From: Acinetobacter sp. C26M
GTDB taxonomy: Bacteria > Pseudomonadota > Gammaproteobacteria > Pseudomonadales > Moraxellaceae
NCBI RefSeq assembly: GCF_023702675.1
Contig: NZ_CP098478.1
Coordinates: 2,604,001-2,668,000, forward strand
DNA length: 64,000 nt
Reading direction: 5' to 3'
The notes below the pieces were generated by a model, which searched no databases, was not told the origin of the DNA, and worked only from the letters and a program-made list of their open reading frames with translations. Made by a program: the position numbers and the translations under genes. Positions 28,264 to 37,473 of this stretch are shown here, piece after piece (within the stretch, counting starts at the first letter, position 1; each line of letters begins with the position of its first letter).

Positions 28264-28767
28264 TCAATACTCTTTTGCTAACTTCTCTAAGGTCGTGAGC
28301 ATTTTTCTCACTACGCTTCTTTTATGATGCAACATGTTTTTAATGTTACTTGGATTAAAACCAGTCAACTTTGCAATACCACGACTAGTCATGTATTCAC
28401 CAGTTTTCGCAAAGTGCTTTTCACTTAATTCGGTTTTCGCATTTGAAAATCGAACGGCTAGCTTATAATCATTAAACTCAGACCATGCACCTGTTTTATA
28501 TTCGTCTGCATCAAAGCTGCTCTTCTGCTGAGTAGGTTTTTCTCGAAGAATATTACTTAAGCGGTTAATGACAATTTTTTCTTCACTTTTCTCAATTATT
28601 TGATAAAGTTCAGTTTCTTCAAAAGGACGTCCTAAAGCGATGTCTTTTCTATATTGTTCAACGACCTTTTCTTTTGACTCGACCTTTTTCTCACCTTGTT
28701 GAGTGAGGCAAAGAATCTTAAATAAAGACTCTAATCGACCACATGTAAAAATATAAGAAATTTTCAA
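28264..28767 (-). CDS. Hypothetical protein with C-terminal HTH-like segment
   Basis: 167 residues starting at TTG, with a GGAG seven bases upstream; the frame is closed by a stop just above, so no earlier ATG exists. The middle is charged and helical. The last 45 residues (SRGIAKLTGFNPSNIKNMLHHKR) look like a helix-turn-helix with recognition helix around NPSNIKNML. It lies 21 bases after the Thg1-like gene and is probably the last gene of the tsaD operon. Family unknown; it may be a local regulator or RNA-binding accessory of the repair genes. Confidence 0.6.
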   Translation of the reverse strand: MKISYIFTCGRLESLFKILCLTQQGEKKVESKEKVVEQYRKDIALGRPFEETELYQIIEKSEEKIVINRLSNILREKPTQQKSSFDADEYKTGAWSEFNDYKLAVRFSNAKTELSEKHFAKTGEYMTSRGIAKLTGFNPSNIKNMLHHKRSVVRKMLTTLEKLAKEY

Positions 28768-28788
28768 CTTACAACTCCATTATGAACG

Positions 28789-29562
28789 TTAGTTCATAAA
28801 AATATTTTCAAAAAAATTTTGACCTATAAATTCACTATAGAATTCATTTAAAGGCAAATCAAAATCAGCAACTAACTGCCTTCTTGTCGTTTGTGTAATT
28901 TCACCAGTTTTCGGATTCAGACCTGTTTTTTCAACGTCTTTCCAATAAACACCTGTACCACGTTTTTGCCATGCAGGAAGTTCATTAAAATTAATCTGCT
29001 GTGAAAAGAGTAAATCATGCTTTTCTTGACGATTTAATCCTTTCACTTGTTCCGTTGCTTCACCTACTGCATGCCCCAATTTTCTTAACATCCAATAGCA
29101 GTGTGCATTTAATGCATTTCGATGCGCATCCTCTTGTCTCCAACGGAAGTAGTCATCTACTAATTGCGAATTGGGTAAAACACAAACTCGAGCATCAAAA
29201 GTAGCAATTTGACCATGCATAACAGAGAATTTTGCACTGGCTTCACCTGCTAAAATAGAAAGAATTTTACGTTCCTTACGGTTGAAACTTTCATCGCGGT
29301 AATGGAATAAAAGAGAAATTTCATCGCTTTGGGTATAACCATAGACGATATTAAAGCCACACTGTAATAAATGGGTTGTGGTTTCTACCATTAAATCTCT
29401 AAAATGTACATCAAATGGCGCTTCGAATTGCCAGATTTCTTTGGTTAACCGTGTAAACCCACGACCATCCAACCTTACGACAATATAATTTTCAGGCGGA
29501 ATACAGAAATCGTAAGCCGTCTCATATTTTCTTAATCTTGTATCTAAATCTTCAAATCTCAT
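28789..29562 (-). CDS. tRNA-His guanylyltransferase Thg1-like protein (3'-5' polymerase)
   Basis: 257 residues. The catalytic metal-binding residues are conserved: D32 in RLDGRGF and D80-E81 in YTQSDEIS. HRNALNAHCYW is a variant of the eukaryotic HINNLYN motif. The family adds nucleotides in the 3'-to-5' direction; bacterial Thg1-like proteins repair 5'-truncated tRNAs in a template-dependent way instead of adding G-1. Its ATG overlaps the stop of the upstream P-loop kinase (TAATG), so the two are translationally coupled. A kinase able to phosphorylate or process RNA ends next to a 5'-end polymerase suggests an RNA-repair pair. Confidence 0.92.
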   Translation of the reverse strand: MRFEDLDTRLRKYETAYDFCIPPENYIVVRLDGRGFTRLTKEIWQFEAPFDVHFRDLMVETTTHLLQCGFNIVYGYTQSDEISLLFHYRDESFNRKERKILSILAGEASAKFSVMHGQIATFDARVCVLPNSQLVDDYFRWRQEDAHRNALNAHCYWMLRKLGHAVGEATEQVKGLNRQEKHDLLFSQQINFNELPAWQKRGTGVYWKDVEKTGLNPKTGEITQTTRRQLVADFDLPLNEFYSEFIGQNFFENIFMN

Positions 29563-30014
29563 TATTGTTCTCTTTGATACAGCAAGCTCACATTAAAATC
29601 ATTTTCTTGATCAATTGAAACGCGGTAAACTTCATCAAAGCCTTCATTAAGCTCAGGGATTTCTAACTTTTTAAACGTAGAAATCACACCAACTCTAGGA
29701 ATTTTCGCCTTACCTTCTCGTTGTTCATTCCGCAAAAGAGCATCATCCAGACCACTATCAAAATAGTAAGCGATCACCTTAAAGTGAGCATTTTTTGCGT
29801 CTTGAACATATATCTTTCGATCTAGTTTACTCGGATTGGTATTATCAACAACAACCTTCTGTTTTGCGTCCAAACAAGCCTGAAACAATATTTTCTCACG
29901 ATGTCTGGTTTTCAACATATCAAGATTGAGACGAATATGCGTATCAGAGAAATATTGCTTAAAGAATGTTGATTTACCTGAAGCTTGCCCACCTACAAAA
30001 ATGATCAGCTCCAT
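29562..30014 (-). CDS. P-loop kinase, polynucleotide-kinase-like
   Basis: 150 residues. Walker A GGQASGKST at 8-16 follows the first strand; VVVDNTNPSKLDR and the basic LRNEQREGKAKIPRVGV lid resemble the T4 Pnkp/AAA_33 zeta-like kinase family. Likely cytosolic phosphotransfer to a nucleic acid 5' end or to a nucleotide. It follows tsaD by a single base and overlaps the Thg1-like gene, so it belongs to a tRNA-oriented operon. Substrate specificity cannot be read from the sequence. Confidence 0.8.
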   Translation of the reverse strand: MELIIFVGGQASGKSTFFKQYFSDTHIRLNLDMLKTRHREKILFQACLDAKQKVVVDNTNPSKLDRKIYVQDAKNAHFKVIAYYFDSGLDDALLRNEQREGKAKIPRVGVISTFKKLEIPELNEGFDEVYRVSIDQENDFNVSLLYQREQ

Positions 30015-30015
30015 T

Positions 30016-31023
30016 TTAGGTCGGCTGTAACTCAGTCATTGGCCATCTTGGTGTGGTTGTCACCGCCAATCCATCATGTTGCCCAGCTTTTAAACGCTGA
30101 TATCCAGCAAAGGCAATCATGGCGCCATTATCTGTACATAAAGCAGGTTCGGCGTAATACACTTGTGCCTTAATCTTTGCCAATGACGTTTCTAATTGCT
30201 CTCGCAATCTTAAATTGGCACTGACACCACCCGCAATCACCAAACGTTTTAAACCTGTTTGTTTTAAAGCTTTTACTGATTTTTTAGCGAGCGTATCGAC
30301 AACAGCCTCTTGGAAAGATGCAGCCACATCCGCATCACGATTTTCATCGCCTAACTTTTTCAGTTGTACTGAAACCGCAGTTTTAAGACCGCTAAAAGAA
30401 AAATCCAAACCTTGATGCAATATTGGTCGCGGGAATTCAAAAGCTTTGGCATCGCCCTGTAACGCCAATTTCGCAATATTGGGACCACCCGGATAAGGCA
30501 GTTTCATCATTTTTGCGACTTTATCAAAGGCTTCACCCGCTGCATCGTCAATTGACTCACCAAGCAATTCGTATTGACCAATTCCATAGGCTGCCATTAA
30601 TTGAGTATGACCGCCTGAAACCAATAAAGCTACAAACGGAAATTCCGGTGGAGTTTCTGAAAGTAATGGGGCAAGCATATGACCTTCCATATGATGCACA
30701 CCAATTGCAGGCTTATTAAAAGCAAAAGCCAAGGCACGACCGAATAAGGCACCTGTCATCAATGCTCCCATCAGCCCTGGACCACGAGTATAAGCAACCG
30801 CATCAATCTCTTGTTTTTTGACACCACTTTGCTCAAGCAGCTGATTAATCAAAGGAATCATCTTGCGAACATGGTCACGAGAAGCTAATTCGGGAACGAC
30901 ACCACCATATTCTGCATGCAATTTGATTTGGCTATATAGAACCTGTCCACGTAAGCCGAGCTCGCTATCATAGAGTGCTAACCCAGTTTCATCACACGAA
31001 GTTTCTAAGCCCAAAACAATCAT
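30016..31023 (-). CDS. tsaD: tRNA N6-threonylcarbamoyladenosine transferase TsaD
   Basis: 335 residues. TsaD, with TsaB and TsaE, transfers threonylcarbamoyl from TC-AMP to A37 of ANN-decoding tRNAs. The metal-binding HMEGH motif (residues ~111-115), the nucleotide-binding ETSCDETG at the N-terminus, SGGHTQLM and [10 protein letters not shown] are all present. First gene of a leftward operon that continues with the P-loop kinase and Thg1-like genes. It is divergent from rpsU, a widely conserved arrangement. Confidence 0.98.
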   Translation of the reverse strand: MIVLGLETSCDETGLALYDSELGLRGQVLYSQIKLHAEYGGVVPELASRDHVRKMIPLINQLLEQSGVKKQEIDAVAYTRGPGLMGALMTGALFGRALAFAFNKPAIGVHHMEGHMLAPLLSETPPEFPFVALLVSGGHTQLMAAYGIGQYELLGESIDDAAGEAFDKVAKMMKLPYPGGPNIAKLALQGDAKAFEFPRPILHQGLDFSFSGLKTAVSVQLKKLGDENRDADVAASFQEAVVDTLAKKSVKALKQTGLKRLVIAGGVSANLRLREQLETSLAKIKAQVYYAEPALCTDNGAMIAFAGYQRLKAGQHDGLAVTTTPRWPMTELQPT

Positions 31024-31168
31024 TAAACTGCCTTTACAACGATCAAAAATAATAACAGAGCTATTATAGACTTGTGATCTGAGTTGTAAATGAGTAAAAT
31101 ACTGACCTTCACTTGCGATCTAGTGCAATAGTGCGTTAGATCTTATCCATCATCTTAGAGGATTTTAC

Positions 31169-31384
31169 ATGCCACAAGTTAAGTTGAAAGAAGGCGAACC
31201 AGTAGACGTAGCTATCCGTCGTTTCAAACGTTCATGCGAAAAAGCGGGTGTTTTAGCTGACGTTCGTAAGCGCGAATTCTATGAGAAACCAACTCAAGAA
31301 CGTAAGCGCAAAAAAGCTGCTGCAGTTAAGCGTTATCAAAAGAAATTGACTCGCGAATCTGTACGTACTACTCGCCTTTACTAA
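31169..31384 (+). CDS. rpsU: 30S ribosomal protein S21
   Basis: 71 residues, highly basic, with the S21 sequence [20 protein letters not shown] and [10 protein letters not shown]. It helps initiation on the small subunit. A GAGGA Shine-Dalgarno lies 8 bases ahead of the ATG. Followed after 29 bases by a YqeY-type gene, with tsaD divergent upstream: the usual macromolecular-synthesis neighbourhood. Confidence 0.98.
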   Translation: MPQVKLKEGEPVDVAIRRFKRSCEKAGVLADVRKREFYEKPTQERKRKKAAAVKRYQKKLTRESVRTTRLY

Positions 31385-31413
31385 TTAATTTGTGATTGAC
31401 TGCTGAAAATACT

Positions 31414-31860
31414 ATGAATACTTTAAAAAACCAAATTACTGACGTGTTAAAAAACTCAATGCGTGCCAAAGATATGGCAACAGTAACGGTTATTCGTGGT
31501 GTACAGGCAGCAATTAAGCAAATCGAAGTCGATGAGCGCATTGAGCTTGACGATGCTCAGGTTCTTGCGGTCATTGAAAAGCAAATTAAACAACGTAAAG
31601 AATCGATCAAGGCCTTTTCTGGCGCTGGTCGAGATGATTTAGCTAGTAAGGAACAAGCCGAAGTTGAGGTTATTTCTCAATTTCTACCAGCAGCTATGAC
31701 TGAGGAAGAACTTGATTCCATCATTGAGCAAACGATTGCTGCTCAAGAAGCTACTAGCATGAAAGATATGGGTAAGGTGATGAATTCTCTACGTCCGATC
31801 ATAGCCGGGCGTGCCGATCCTGCACAAGTATCTGCTAAAATTAAAGCAAAATTAAGCTAA
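31414..31860 (+). CDS. GatB/YqeY domain protein
   Basis: 148 residues from the ATG at 31414; an earlier in-frame TTG (31396) would only add six residues and has no ribosome site. The protein is an all-helical YqeY domain (LKNSMRAKDMATVTVIRG; DDLASKEQAEVEVISQFLP; TSMKDMGKVMNSL), the same fold as the tRNA-binding tail of GatB. It is commonly found directly after rpsU. A role in tRNA-dependent amidation is proposed for the fold but not shown. Confidence 0.93.
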   Translation: MNTLKNQITDVLKNSMRAKDMATVTVIRGVQAAIKQIEVDERIELDDAQVLAVIEKQIKQRKESIKAFSGAGRDDLASKEQAEVEVISQFLPAAMTEEELDSIIEQTIAAQEATSMKDMGKVMNSLRPIIAGRADPAQVSAKIKAKLS

Positions 31861-31897
31861 TCTGCTTAACCCCTTTTATATTCCCCCTATTTTTAAA

Positions 31898-31935
31898 TTG
31901 GATTCATTTTAACAATGAACCCAAGGTCTTTTTAT
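31898..31935. terminator. Imperfect hairpin between convergent genes
   Basis: TTGGaTTCATT can pair with AATGAAcCCAA and is followed by a T-rich tract, between the YqeY gene and the secreted protein ending at 31935. Confidence 0.45.
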
Positions 31936-32294
31936 TATCTAAATTCACACTGAACATTATATTTTGCCAGCATTTGCATCTCTTTTGATTCAACCACTTG
32001 CTTGATTAAATCTTGCTTGGTCATACTCGCGTATTGCGCTGGTAATGATGAGCGATTTTGTTCAATCGCCTCTGACATATCCTGAATATAACGCTGATTA
32101 ATCTGACAATATTTTGCTTGTTGCTCAGGGGTAAATTGTGATGTTTGTGGATTCAGACTCCGTAAAAAACTGCGAATATCCTGTGCATACACACCACGAA
32201 TTTTATCGACTGAGTTTGCATACTGCTCAATCGATGCTGCTGAGCTGATCCCCACACTACTGATCGCAAAAATAAAAACTAAAATTTTGTTCAT
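31935..32294 (-). CDS. Secreted hypothetical protein
   Basis: 119 residues with a signal peptide (KILVFIFAISSVGISSAAS, cleavage around residue 20). The mature domain is helical and hydrophilic with two cysteines (KYCQIN and VQCEF) that may pair. No family recognised. It stands alone between a GFA protein and the YqeY gene. Probably periplasmic. Confidence 0.65.
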   Translation of the reverse strand: MNKILVFIFAISSVGISSAASIEQYANSVDKIRGVYAQDIRSFLRSLNPQTSQFTPEQQAKYCQINQRYIQDMSEAIEQNRSSLPAQYASMTKQDLIKQVVESKEMQMLAKYNVQCEFR

Positions 32295-32333
32295 AATGTT
32301 CTAACTTCTTAGCGATTGCTTACGCACGTCATC

Positions 32334-32699
32334 TTATCTTAGTTCAATAAATTTTGGTTTATGCTCTAGAAAAAATTCTTCCTTTGGCACTGGTATCTCT
32401 CCTGCTGTTACCGTACCGAGACGTAAACGAATAATATTGGGTAAATCCATACGATAGGAATAAAGTGGACTGGCACAGTTTTGACAAAATACCCGTGCCT
32501 TATTTGGTGTATGAAAATATTCTTTCAGTTGCTCACGCCCAGAAATCAGCTCGAATTTGTTTCGCTCAATTGGACTATTCCAACCCGCGATAGAACCTTG
32601 TGCCTGCTGGCAATCAGTGCAGTAACATAGAATACTATTTTCAATTTCCCCATGATATTGATACTGCACAGCACCACACAAACATTGTCCTTGAATCAT
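32334..32699 (-). CDS. GFA family zinc-binding protein
   Basis: 121 residues of the glutathione-dependent formaldehyde-activating (GFA/CENP-V) fold. Zinc-binding cysteines occur in CLCGAVQY (C7, C9 region), CYCTDCQ and FCQNCASPLY. Originally named after Gfa, which speeds S-hydroxymethylglutathione formation, but most members have no proven activity. Cytosolic, single gene. Confidence 0.9.
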   Translation of the reverse strand: MIQGQCLCGAVQYQYHGEIENSILCYCTDCQQAQGSIAGWNSPIERNKFELISGREQLKEYFHTPNKARVFCQNCASPLYSYRMDLPNIIRLRLGTVTAGEIPVPKEEFFLEHKPKFIELR

Positions 32700-32761
32700 A
32701 ACAGCCTCCCCCTCAGTTTTATAAATATAAGTCGTCTTTAAGTTTTATAGTTTGATTGAAG

Positions 32762-33292
32762 TTAAATAAGGCTTTGCTTTAGCTCAAGTATTTCACCAGC
32801 AAGCCCATCATAATCTTTGAACTCTGTATGAACGAATCCCTGACTTGTTAAAATTTTACGTGATGCGATATTCTGAGGATCAATAATCGCAAAGATTCTA
32901 TGAATTGAATTTTGTTTTTTTGCATCACTCAGTAGCTGTTGACTAACTTTTCGCGCTATACCCTTACCCCAATAACTTGGTAAAAGCATATAACCCAACT
33001 CAACCTCACTGTCATTCAAGTTTTTGATTTCTAATTTCGCTAAGCCTATATATTCATTAGTATTCACATCTAATATTTTAAAATGACCAAAGTTAGGGTG
33101 TAATTGGTTATTTATTATAAGCAACTGGAAATCTTTCTTCGCCTCTTCTTCAGGAATCGCTCTTTCTGTAATCATCGCCATAACTTTTTCATTTCCAACC
33201 AGTTGGTAATACAAATTAAAGTCATGCATATGAAATTTTTCTAGCTTAATTTCCATATCGTTATTGCTCTTTCTAAACTTAATAGGTTCCAA
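32762..33292 (-). CDS. GNAT family N-acetyltransferase
   Basis: 176 residues; RimJ/RimL-like GNAT. The acetyl-CoA site is in LGYMLLPSYWGKGIARKVSQQ, with QNIASRKILTSQGF as the C-terminal motif. The substrate could be a protein N-terminus, an amino sugar or a small amine. A second start (MEIKLEKF, 12 codons in) matches the usual beginning of the fold and may be the true one. Confidence 0.88.
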   Translation of the reverse strand: MEPIKFRKSNNDMEIKLEKFHMHDFNLYYQLVGNEKVMAMITERAIPEEEAKKDFQLLIINNQLHPNFGHFKILDVNTNEYIGLAKLEIKNLNDSEVELGYMLLPSYWGKGIARKVSQQLLSDAKKQNSIHRIFAIIDPQNIASRKILTSQGFVHTEFKDYDGLAGEILELKQSLI

Positions 33293-33316
33293 ATAAATAC
33301 CAACTAAAAAGTCTGA

Positions 33317-34759
33317 TTACAGCCTCATACGGCGTTCATCTTGCATCTGTTTTAAACGTGCGTCAATTTTTGCGGTCATGGCTAGATTTCCTTTCGCAAG
33401 GCGTTGCGCATGTAACATAGACTTAATCGCATTTTCTTCATAGCCCGACCAATATTCTGCCTCTGCACGATAACCTAATACATTAACTGCTTGTAATGGC
33501 GAACTCTTATCTAAATTGGTGGCTTGCTGCAGCAATTGCCAACCTTCAATATCACGTTGGTTTTTATGAATAAAACGTTGTACCAACGCTTGTGCCTGTG
33601 CAACTTGACCTTGTCGAATCAGCACTTCTGCTAACTTATAAGATAAGGCTCGATTCTCAGGCATGGTTTTCTGAATTGGATTGATACTACTATAGGCCTG
33701 TTCAAACTTATTTTGCCCCATGTAAATATCTGCTTGGATCAGTGGCACAAGCACATGATTTTTAAGTTTAGGCTTCACCAAATCTAAATTGGCTTGCGCT
33801 TGCGCATAATCACCCTGCTCCAGATAAAACTTACTTAGTGCCAATTGTGCTGCAGTATTTTTCTGATTTGCCAGTGATTGTAATTGAATTTCAGTCGCCT
33901 GATTAGACACCACTAAGGTATACAGTTTTAAAATCTCAAAATCGAGATCGTAAATTTTAGACTTCACTTTCGGTAATTGATTGGCACGTAAGCGTGCTTC
34001 ACTCATCCGCTCAGTGGTTAAAGGATGGGTAAACCAGAAGTCTGGTAAAAAGCTGACACGACTAGTAGCACGATGCATGGTTTCAAAATAGTCTGCCATA
34101 CTCTGCGGATTATAACCTGCCGCATACATAAACTGCATGCCGATACGATCCGCTTCACGCTCTTGATTACGACTATAACTCAACTGCTTATCCATCAATG
34201 CCGCTTGAGTACCCATCATGACAGCAGCACCCGCATTGCCATCAGCTTGAGATGCTATAGCAGCCCCGACAAGAATCCCTGCCAATGCAAGCAAGCCCTG
34301 TCCCTTAAATGCTTCTTGAGAACGGCTATAGTGACGCTGTGATACGTGTGCAATCTCATGCGCCATAACCCCTGCAATCTCATCTATATTTTTCGCTGAA
34401 GTGATCAGCCCCGTATTCAAAGCAAATAAACCACCAGGAACAGCAAAGGCATTAATTTGCGGATCTTTAATAATGACTAAGCCAATGGGTTGACCCAGTT
34501 GAGTCTGGCTGAGAATACCTGAAAAAACTTGTAAAAATTGATCTTCCAACCATGCATCTTGCACTGTTGGCATTTGGCGATGAACTTCACGATAAACTTT
34601 TTCACCGATAAATTTTTCTTTTTGTTGATCGAGTAAACCTATACCACTGCCAATTTCAGGCACTTCTGTTTGCCCAGCCGTATGGGAAGGTAAAAAGACC
34701 TCAGTGTGACTCAATTGAGTTGTGGCCAATAAGCCACATGCGAGCAGCAACGATCTCAA
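33317..34759 (-). CDS. bepA: M48 family periplasmic metalloprotease with TPRs (BepA type)
   Basis: 480 residues. A signal peptide (LLLACGLLATTQLSHT) leads into an M48 domain with zinc motif HEIAH in AHEIAHVSQRH (about residue 138) and the downstream glutamate in NQEREADRIG. The C-terminal half has TPR-like helices, as in BepA/YfgC, a periplasmic protease-chaperone that helps LptD assembly and removes stalled outer-membrane proteins. Length close to E. coli BepA (487 aa). A loop of Gly/Ala-rich residues (GILVGAAIASQAD) follows the active site. Confidence 0.9.
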   Translation of the reverse strand: MRSLLLACGLLATTQLSHTEVFLPSHTAGQTEVPEIGSGIGLLDQQKEKFIGEKVYREVHRQMPTVQDAWLEDQFLQVFSGILSQTQLGQPIGLVIIKDPQINAFAVPGGLFALNTGLITSAKNIDEIAGVMAHEIAHVSQRHYSRSQEAFKGQGLLALAGILVGAAIASQADGNAGAAVMMGTQAALMDKQLSYSRNQEREADRIGMQFMYAAGYNPQSMADYFETMHRATSRVSFLPDFWFTHPLTTERMSEARLRANQLPKVKSKIYDLDFEILKLYTLVVSNQATEIQLQSLANQKNTAAQLALSKFYLEQGDYAQAQANLDLVKPKLKNHVLVPLIQADIYMGQNKFEQAYSSINPIQKTMPENRALSYKLAEVLIRQGQVAQAQALVQRFIHKNQRDIEGWQLLQQATNLDKSSPLQAVNVLGYRAEAEYWSGYEENAIKSMLHAQRLAKGNLAMTAKIDARLKQMQDERRMRL

Positions 34760-34835
34760 GTGGTTTCTCTATGATTTTAATAAAGAAATTCACTATAGCA
34801 TTGAAAATAGGAGAAATTTGCAACAAAGTGTTATA

Positions 34836-34858
34836 AAAGGCAGAGAAATCCTGCCTTA
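34836..34858 (-). terminator. Terminator of the acyltransferase gene
   Basis: GGCAG pairs with CTGCC with flanking A/T, giving CTGCCTTTTAT on the minus strand 27 bases after the stop at 34885. Confidence 0.6.
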
Positions 34859-34884
34859 TCTTATGATTTTTGAAGTCAGCCGAA

Positions 34885-35484
34885 TTACTCTGCCGCGACG
34901 TAACGTTGATCTACACTAAACTTTTCCGGGAATTTGGCATTGATGTTTGCATAAAAAGACATAATTTCAGTCATATCTTTTTCGTAATCCCCTGTAGGGT
35001 AAACAATTTTCCCTACACCCGTTTTTTTCTTGGCATAGTCCATATACGCAAGTGCAATCGGTACACCTGCTGTTATTGCAACATGATAAAAACCTGTTTT
35101 CCATTGCTCTTGTTTAGCACGCGTCCCTTCTGGAGTCACAAGCATGACTAACTTAGGATGCGTTTTAAACAAGTCACTCATCAGCTGGACCATACTTGGT
35201 CGCGCTTGCCCTTCTTGTTTGACAGTACGATCAATTCCGATGCCGCCCATTGCACGAACAAATGGTCCAAATGGAAATTTCATATAGCTATCTTTGATGG
35301 TCAGGCGCACATTAACACCCAACGCTTTTAACGCCAAACGCGCATATAAAGCATCCCAGTTGCTGGTATGCGGGGCAGCAATCATGACACATTGGTCAAT
35401 GTTTAAATCCCAATGATTGTCAATTTCCCAACCCATTAAGCCCAAACTTTGTTCAGCTAATTTCTCAAACACCAGACGCCCCAA
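34885..35484 (-). CDS. Lysophospholipid acyltransferase family protein
   Basis: 199 residues. The HX4D catalytic motif is HTSNWD at 39-44, followed by GPFVRAMGGIGIDR and PEGTR, the acceptor-binding motifs of the PlsC/LPLAT superfamily. It transfers a fatty acyl chain to a lysophospholipid or related acceptor. Shorter than canonical PlsC, with no clear N-terminal membrane helix, so it resembles the short 1-acylglycerol-phosphate-like group. Monocistronic. Confidence 0.9.
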   Translation of the reverse strand: MGRLVFEKLAEQSLGLMGWEIDNHWDLNIDQCVMIAAPHTSNWDALYARLALKALGVNVRLTIKDSYMKFPFGPFVRAMGGIGIDRTVKQEGQARPSMVQLMSDLFKTHPKLVMLVTPEGTRAKQEQWKTGFYHVAITAGVPIALAYMDYAKKKTGVGKIVYPTGDYEKDMTEIMSFYANINAKFPEKFSVDQRYVAAE

Positions 35485-35583
35485 GACGAAGTCACAAAGG
35501 GCGCAAGTGTACCAATATTAATCAACTTAAAAAGATGGAGCCGCACAATAATGCAGCAATTAAATGATCAGCATTGTAAGCAA

Positions 35584-36549
35584 TTATTCGAATTTCGGAT
35601 TCACCAAATAGCGAGGTGTACGATCTTGCAATGCATCAATTAAATTCTGATAAGCCAGATCTACCATTTTCTGACGTGTTTCTGCTGTTGCAGAACCCAG
35701 ATGCGGTACAGTCACTGCATTTGGTAATTCAAATAAAGGAGAGCTTTGTAAAGGTTCTTTGGTATAAACATCTAGCCCAGCTGCAAAGATTTTGTTTTGC
35801 TGTAAGGCTCCAATCAGTGCATCTTCATCCACCACCGAACCGCGAGCAATATTCACAAACACTGCATGTTTCTGCATTAAATCAAACTGTTCTACACCAA
35901 TCAATGCTTTAGACTCAGTATTTAAATCAACCGCAACCACAATGAAATCTGACTGTTGTAACAACTGATCTAGATCACGATATTGCGCATTAAAAGCTTG
36001 TGCTACTTCAATTTTTTCACGGCGATTATGGTACAAAATATTCATATTGAAACCATAGAAACCACGACGAGCAATGGCAGCTCCAATATTACCCAATCCA
36101 ATAATGCCTAAAGTTTTCCCAAAAACATCGACACCAAATTGTTCAGTTGAAACGGTTCGTTTCCATTGGCCCTGCTTGGTCCATGCATCTAAAGATGGAA
36201 TTTTACGTGCCGCACTGAGCAACAATGTAAATGCGAGATCAGCGGTCGTTTCTGTCAGTACATGTGGGGTATTGGCAAGCCAGATTTTCTTTTGATTGAG
36301 ATAACCAACATCGTAGTTATCATAACCAACCGAAACAGTAGAAATGACTTTGAGTTTTTGTGCGGGAGCTAAATTGCTTTCATTCAGTAAACGCCCTGCG
36401 CCAATCATGGCATCGGCATCAACTACTTCGGTTCGAATCTGCTCATTGATATCACCAAGTTTCGGGTTCAACACCACCACCTGATAATCTTGCTGTAACT
36501 GCGCTAAAACATCCTGATCTATTTGGCTGAATACAACGACTTTCTTCAT
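35584..36549 (-). CDS. D-isomer-specific 2-hydroxyacid dehydrogenase (GhrB-like)
   Basis: 321 residues. Rossmann motif GLGNIG near residue 152; catalytic arginine in NIARGS (about 237), glutamate in TKEPL (about 266) and histidine in PHLGSAT (about 285). Motif set and length fit glyoxylate/hydroxypyruvate or 2-ketogluconate reductases using NADPH. It ends a short leftward unit whose upstream gene is the possible HolD at 17 bases, so they may be co-transcribed. Confidence 0.92.
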   Translation of the reverse strand: MKKVVVFSQIDQDVLAQLQQDYQVVVLNPKLGDINEQIRTEVVDADAMIGAGRLLNESNLAPAQKLKVISTVSVGYDNYDVGYLNQKKIWLANTPHVLTETTADLAFTLLLSAARKIPSLDAWTKQGQWKRTVSTEQFGVDVFGKTLGIIGLGNIGAAIARRGFYGFNMNILYHNRREKIEVAQAFNAQYRDLDQLLQQSDFIVVAVDLNTESKALIGVEQFDLMQKHAVFVNIARGSVVDEDALIGALQQNKIFAAGLDVYTKEPLQSSPLFELPNAVTVPHLGSATAETRQKMVDLAYQNLIDALQDRTPRYLVNPKFE

Positions 36550-36565
36550 TATTAAATTCCGATCT

Positions 36566-37213
36566 TTATTGCATAAGTTGCCACAACCGTTTTTTCAATA
36601 CAGGTTGAGCAATCATTTCTTCTAAACTCGCTAAATGTAATATATTAGAATGCTGGATAAAGTCCAGTTGACCTAAGCATAATATCTTTTTATTGGTCGC
36701 GTTGGCATCGATAAAACCTTGAATATACGAAGACAGCCCTCTGCTTTCCTGAAAAGCAGCCAAAGGAAATGGCCATTTCAGCTCTGCGTATTGACCCAAT
36801 CTTGCCTTTTGAATATTTTGCCAGAGTTGGCGTTGTGTATCACTAAGCTGACTACTTTCCAATAAAATGGCGCAATTCTCTAAAACATACATTTGCAATT
36901 CAAATGCTTGAATTTGAGCCGTAATAACAAGCTGTTCTTTTTCAACAACAGCTTCTTTCACAGCAGGTTTTGCAATAATTTCTATAGGCTGAGGAATTTG
37001 TTTTTCGACGACTGGTAATGTTTGTACAGGCGTAACAGGAATATCTTGAACAATCGGTGCTGAATCAAATGCAAGCGCTGTCGATTGCGAAACCTCATCA
37101 ACTATTTGATCTCGCCATAAGCTCGGTGCAGTATTTTTTTGACATACCACTTCTCTAGGAATCCAAACATCGATTCCCAAAGTTGCCAATATGTTTCTCT
37201 GCTGCCCGATCAT
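36566..37213 (-). CDS. Hypothetical protein, possibly DNA polymerase III psi (HolD)
   Basis: 215 residues. The start RNILATLGIDVWIPRE resembles the HolD N-terminus that binds DnaX, and the end (ASLEEMIAQPVLKKRLWQLM) matches the last helix pattern of E. coli HolD, ARAALWQQI. A Pro/Val/Glu-rich linker occupies about residues 55-95. This would make it the clamp-loader psi subunit that, with chi (HolC), contacts SSB. HolD diverges fast between genera, and the linker makes it longer than the 137-residue E. coli protein. A plain hypothetical protein remains possible. Confidence 0.5.
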   Translation of the reverse strand: MIGQQRNILATLGIDVWIPREVVCQKNTAPSLWRDQIVDEVSQSTALAFDSAPIVQDIPVTPVQTLPVVEKQIPQPIEIIAKPAVKEAVVEKEQLVITAQIQAFELQMYVLENCAILLESSQLSDTQRQLWQNIQKARLGQYAELKWPFPLAAFQESRGLSSYIQGFIDANATNKKILCLGQLDFIQHSNILHLASLEEMIAQPVLKKRLWQLMQ

Positions 37214-37473
37214 CTTACCTACTCATTCCCATTACTCACAGTCATTTGCAATACTGTAACATCACATAGTCTAGCATAAACCAAGTCCCCCTAAATGACT
37301 TCCTTTTGCTCAATCACTTCTATATAAATCCAATTGCATGATCAGAAATGCATTTCTCGTTAGTTTAGGCAAATATTCAATAACAATAGGCAAGTTTTCA
37401 TTCGTCGACTTTTAGACAATATTTCATCATTTTGTCGCTTTTACTTTTTATTACTGTTGTATCGAATGCTCAA

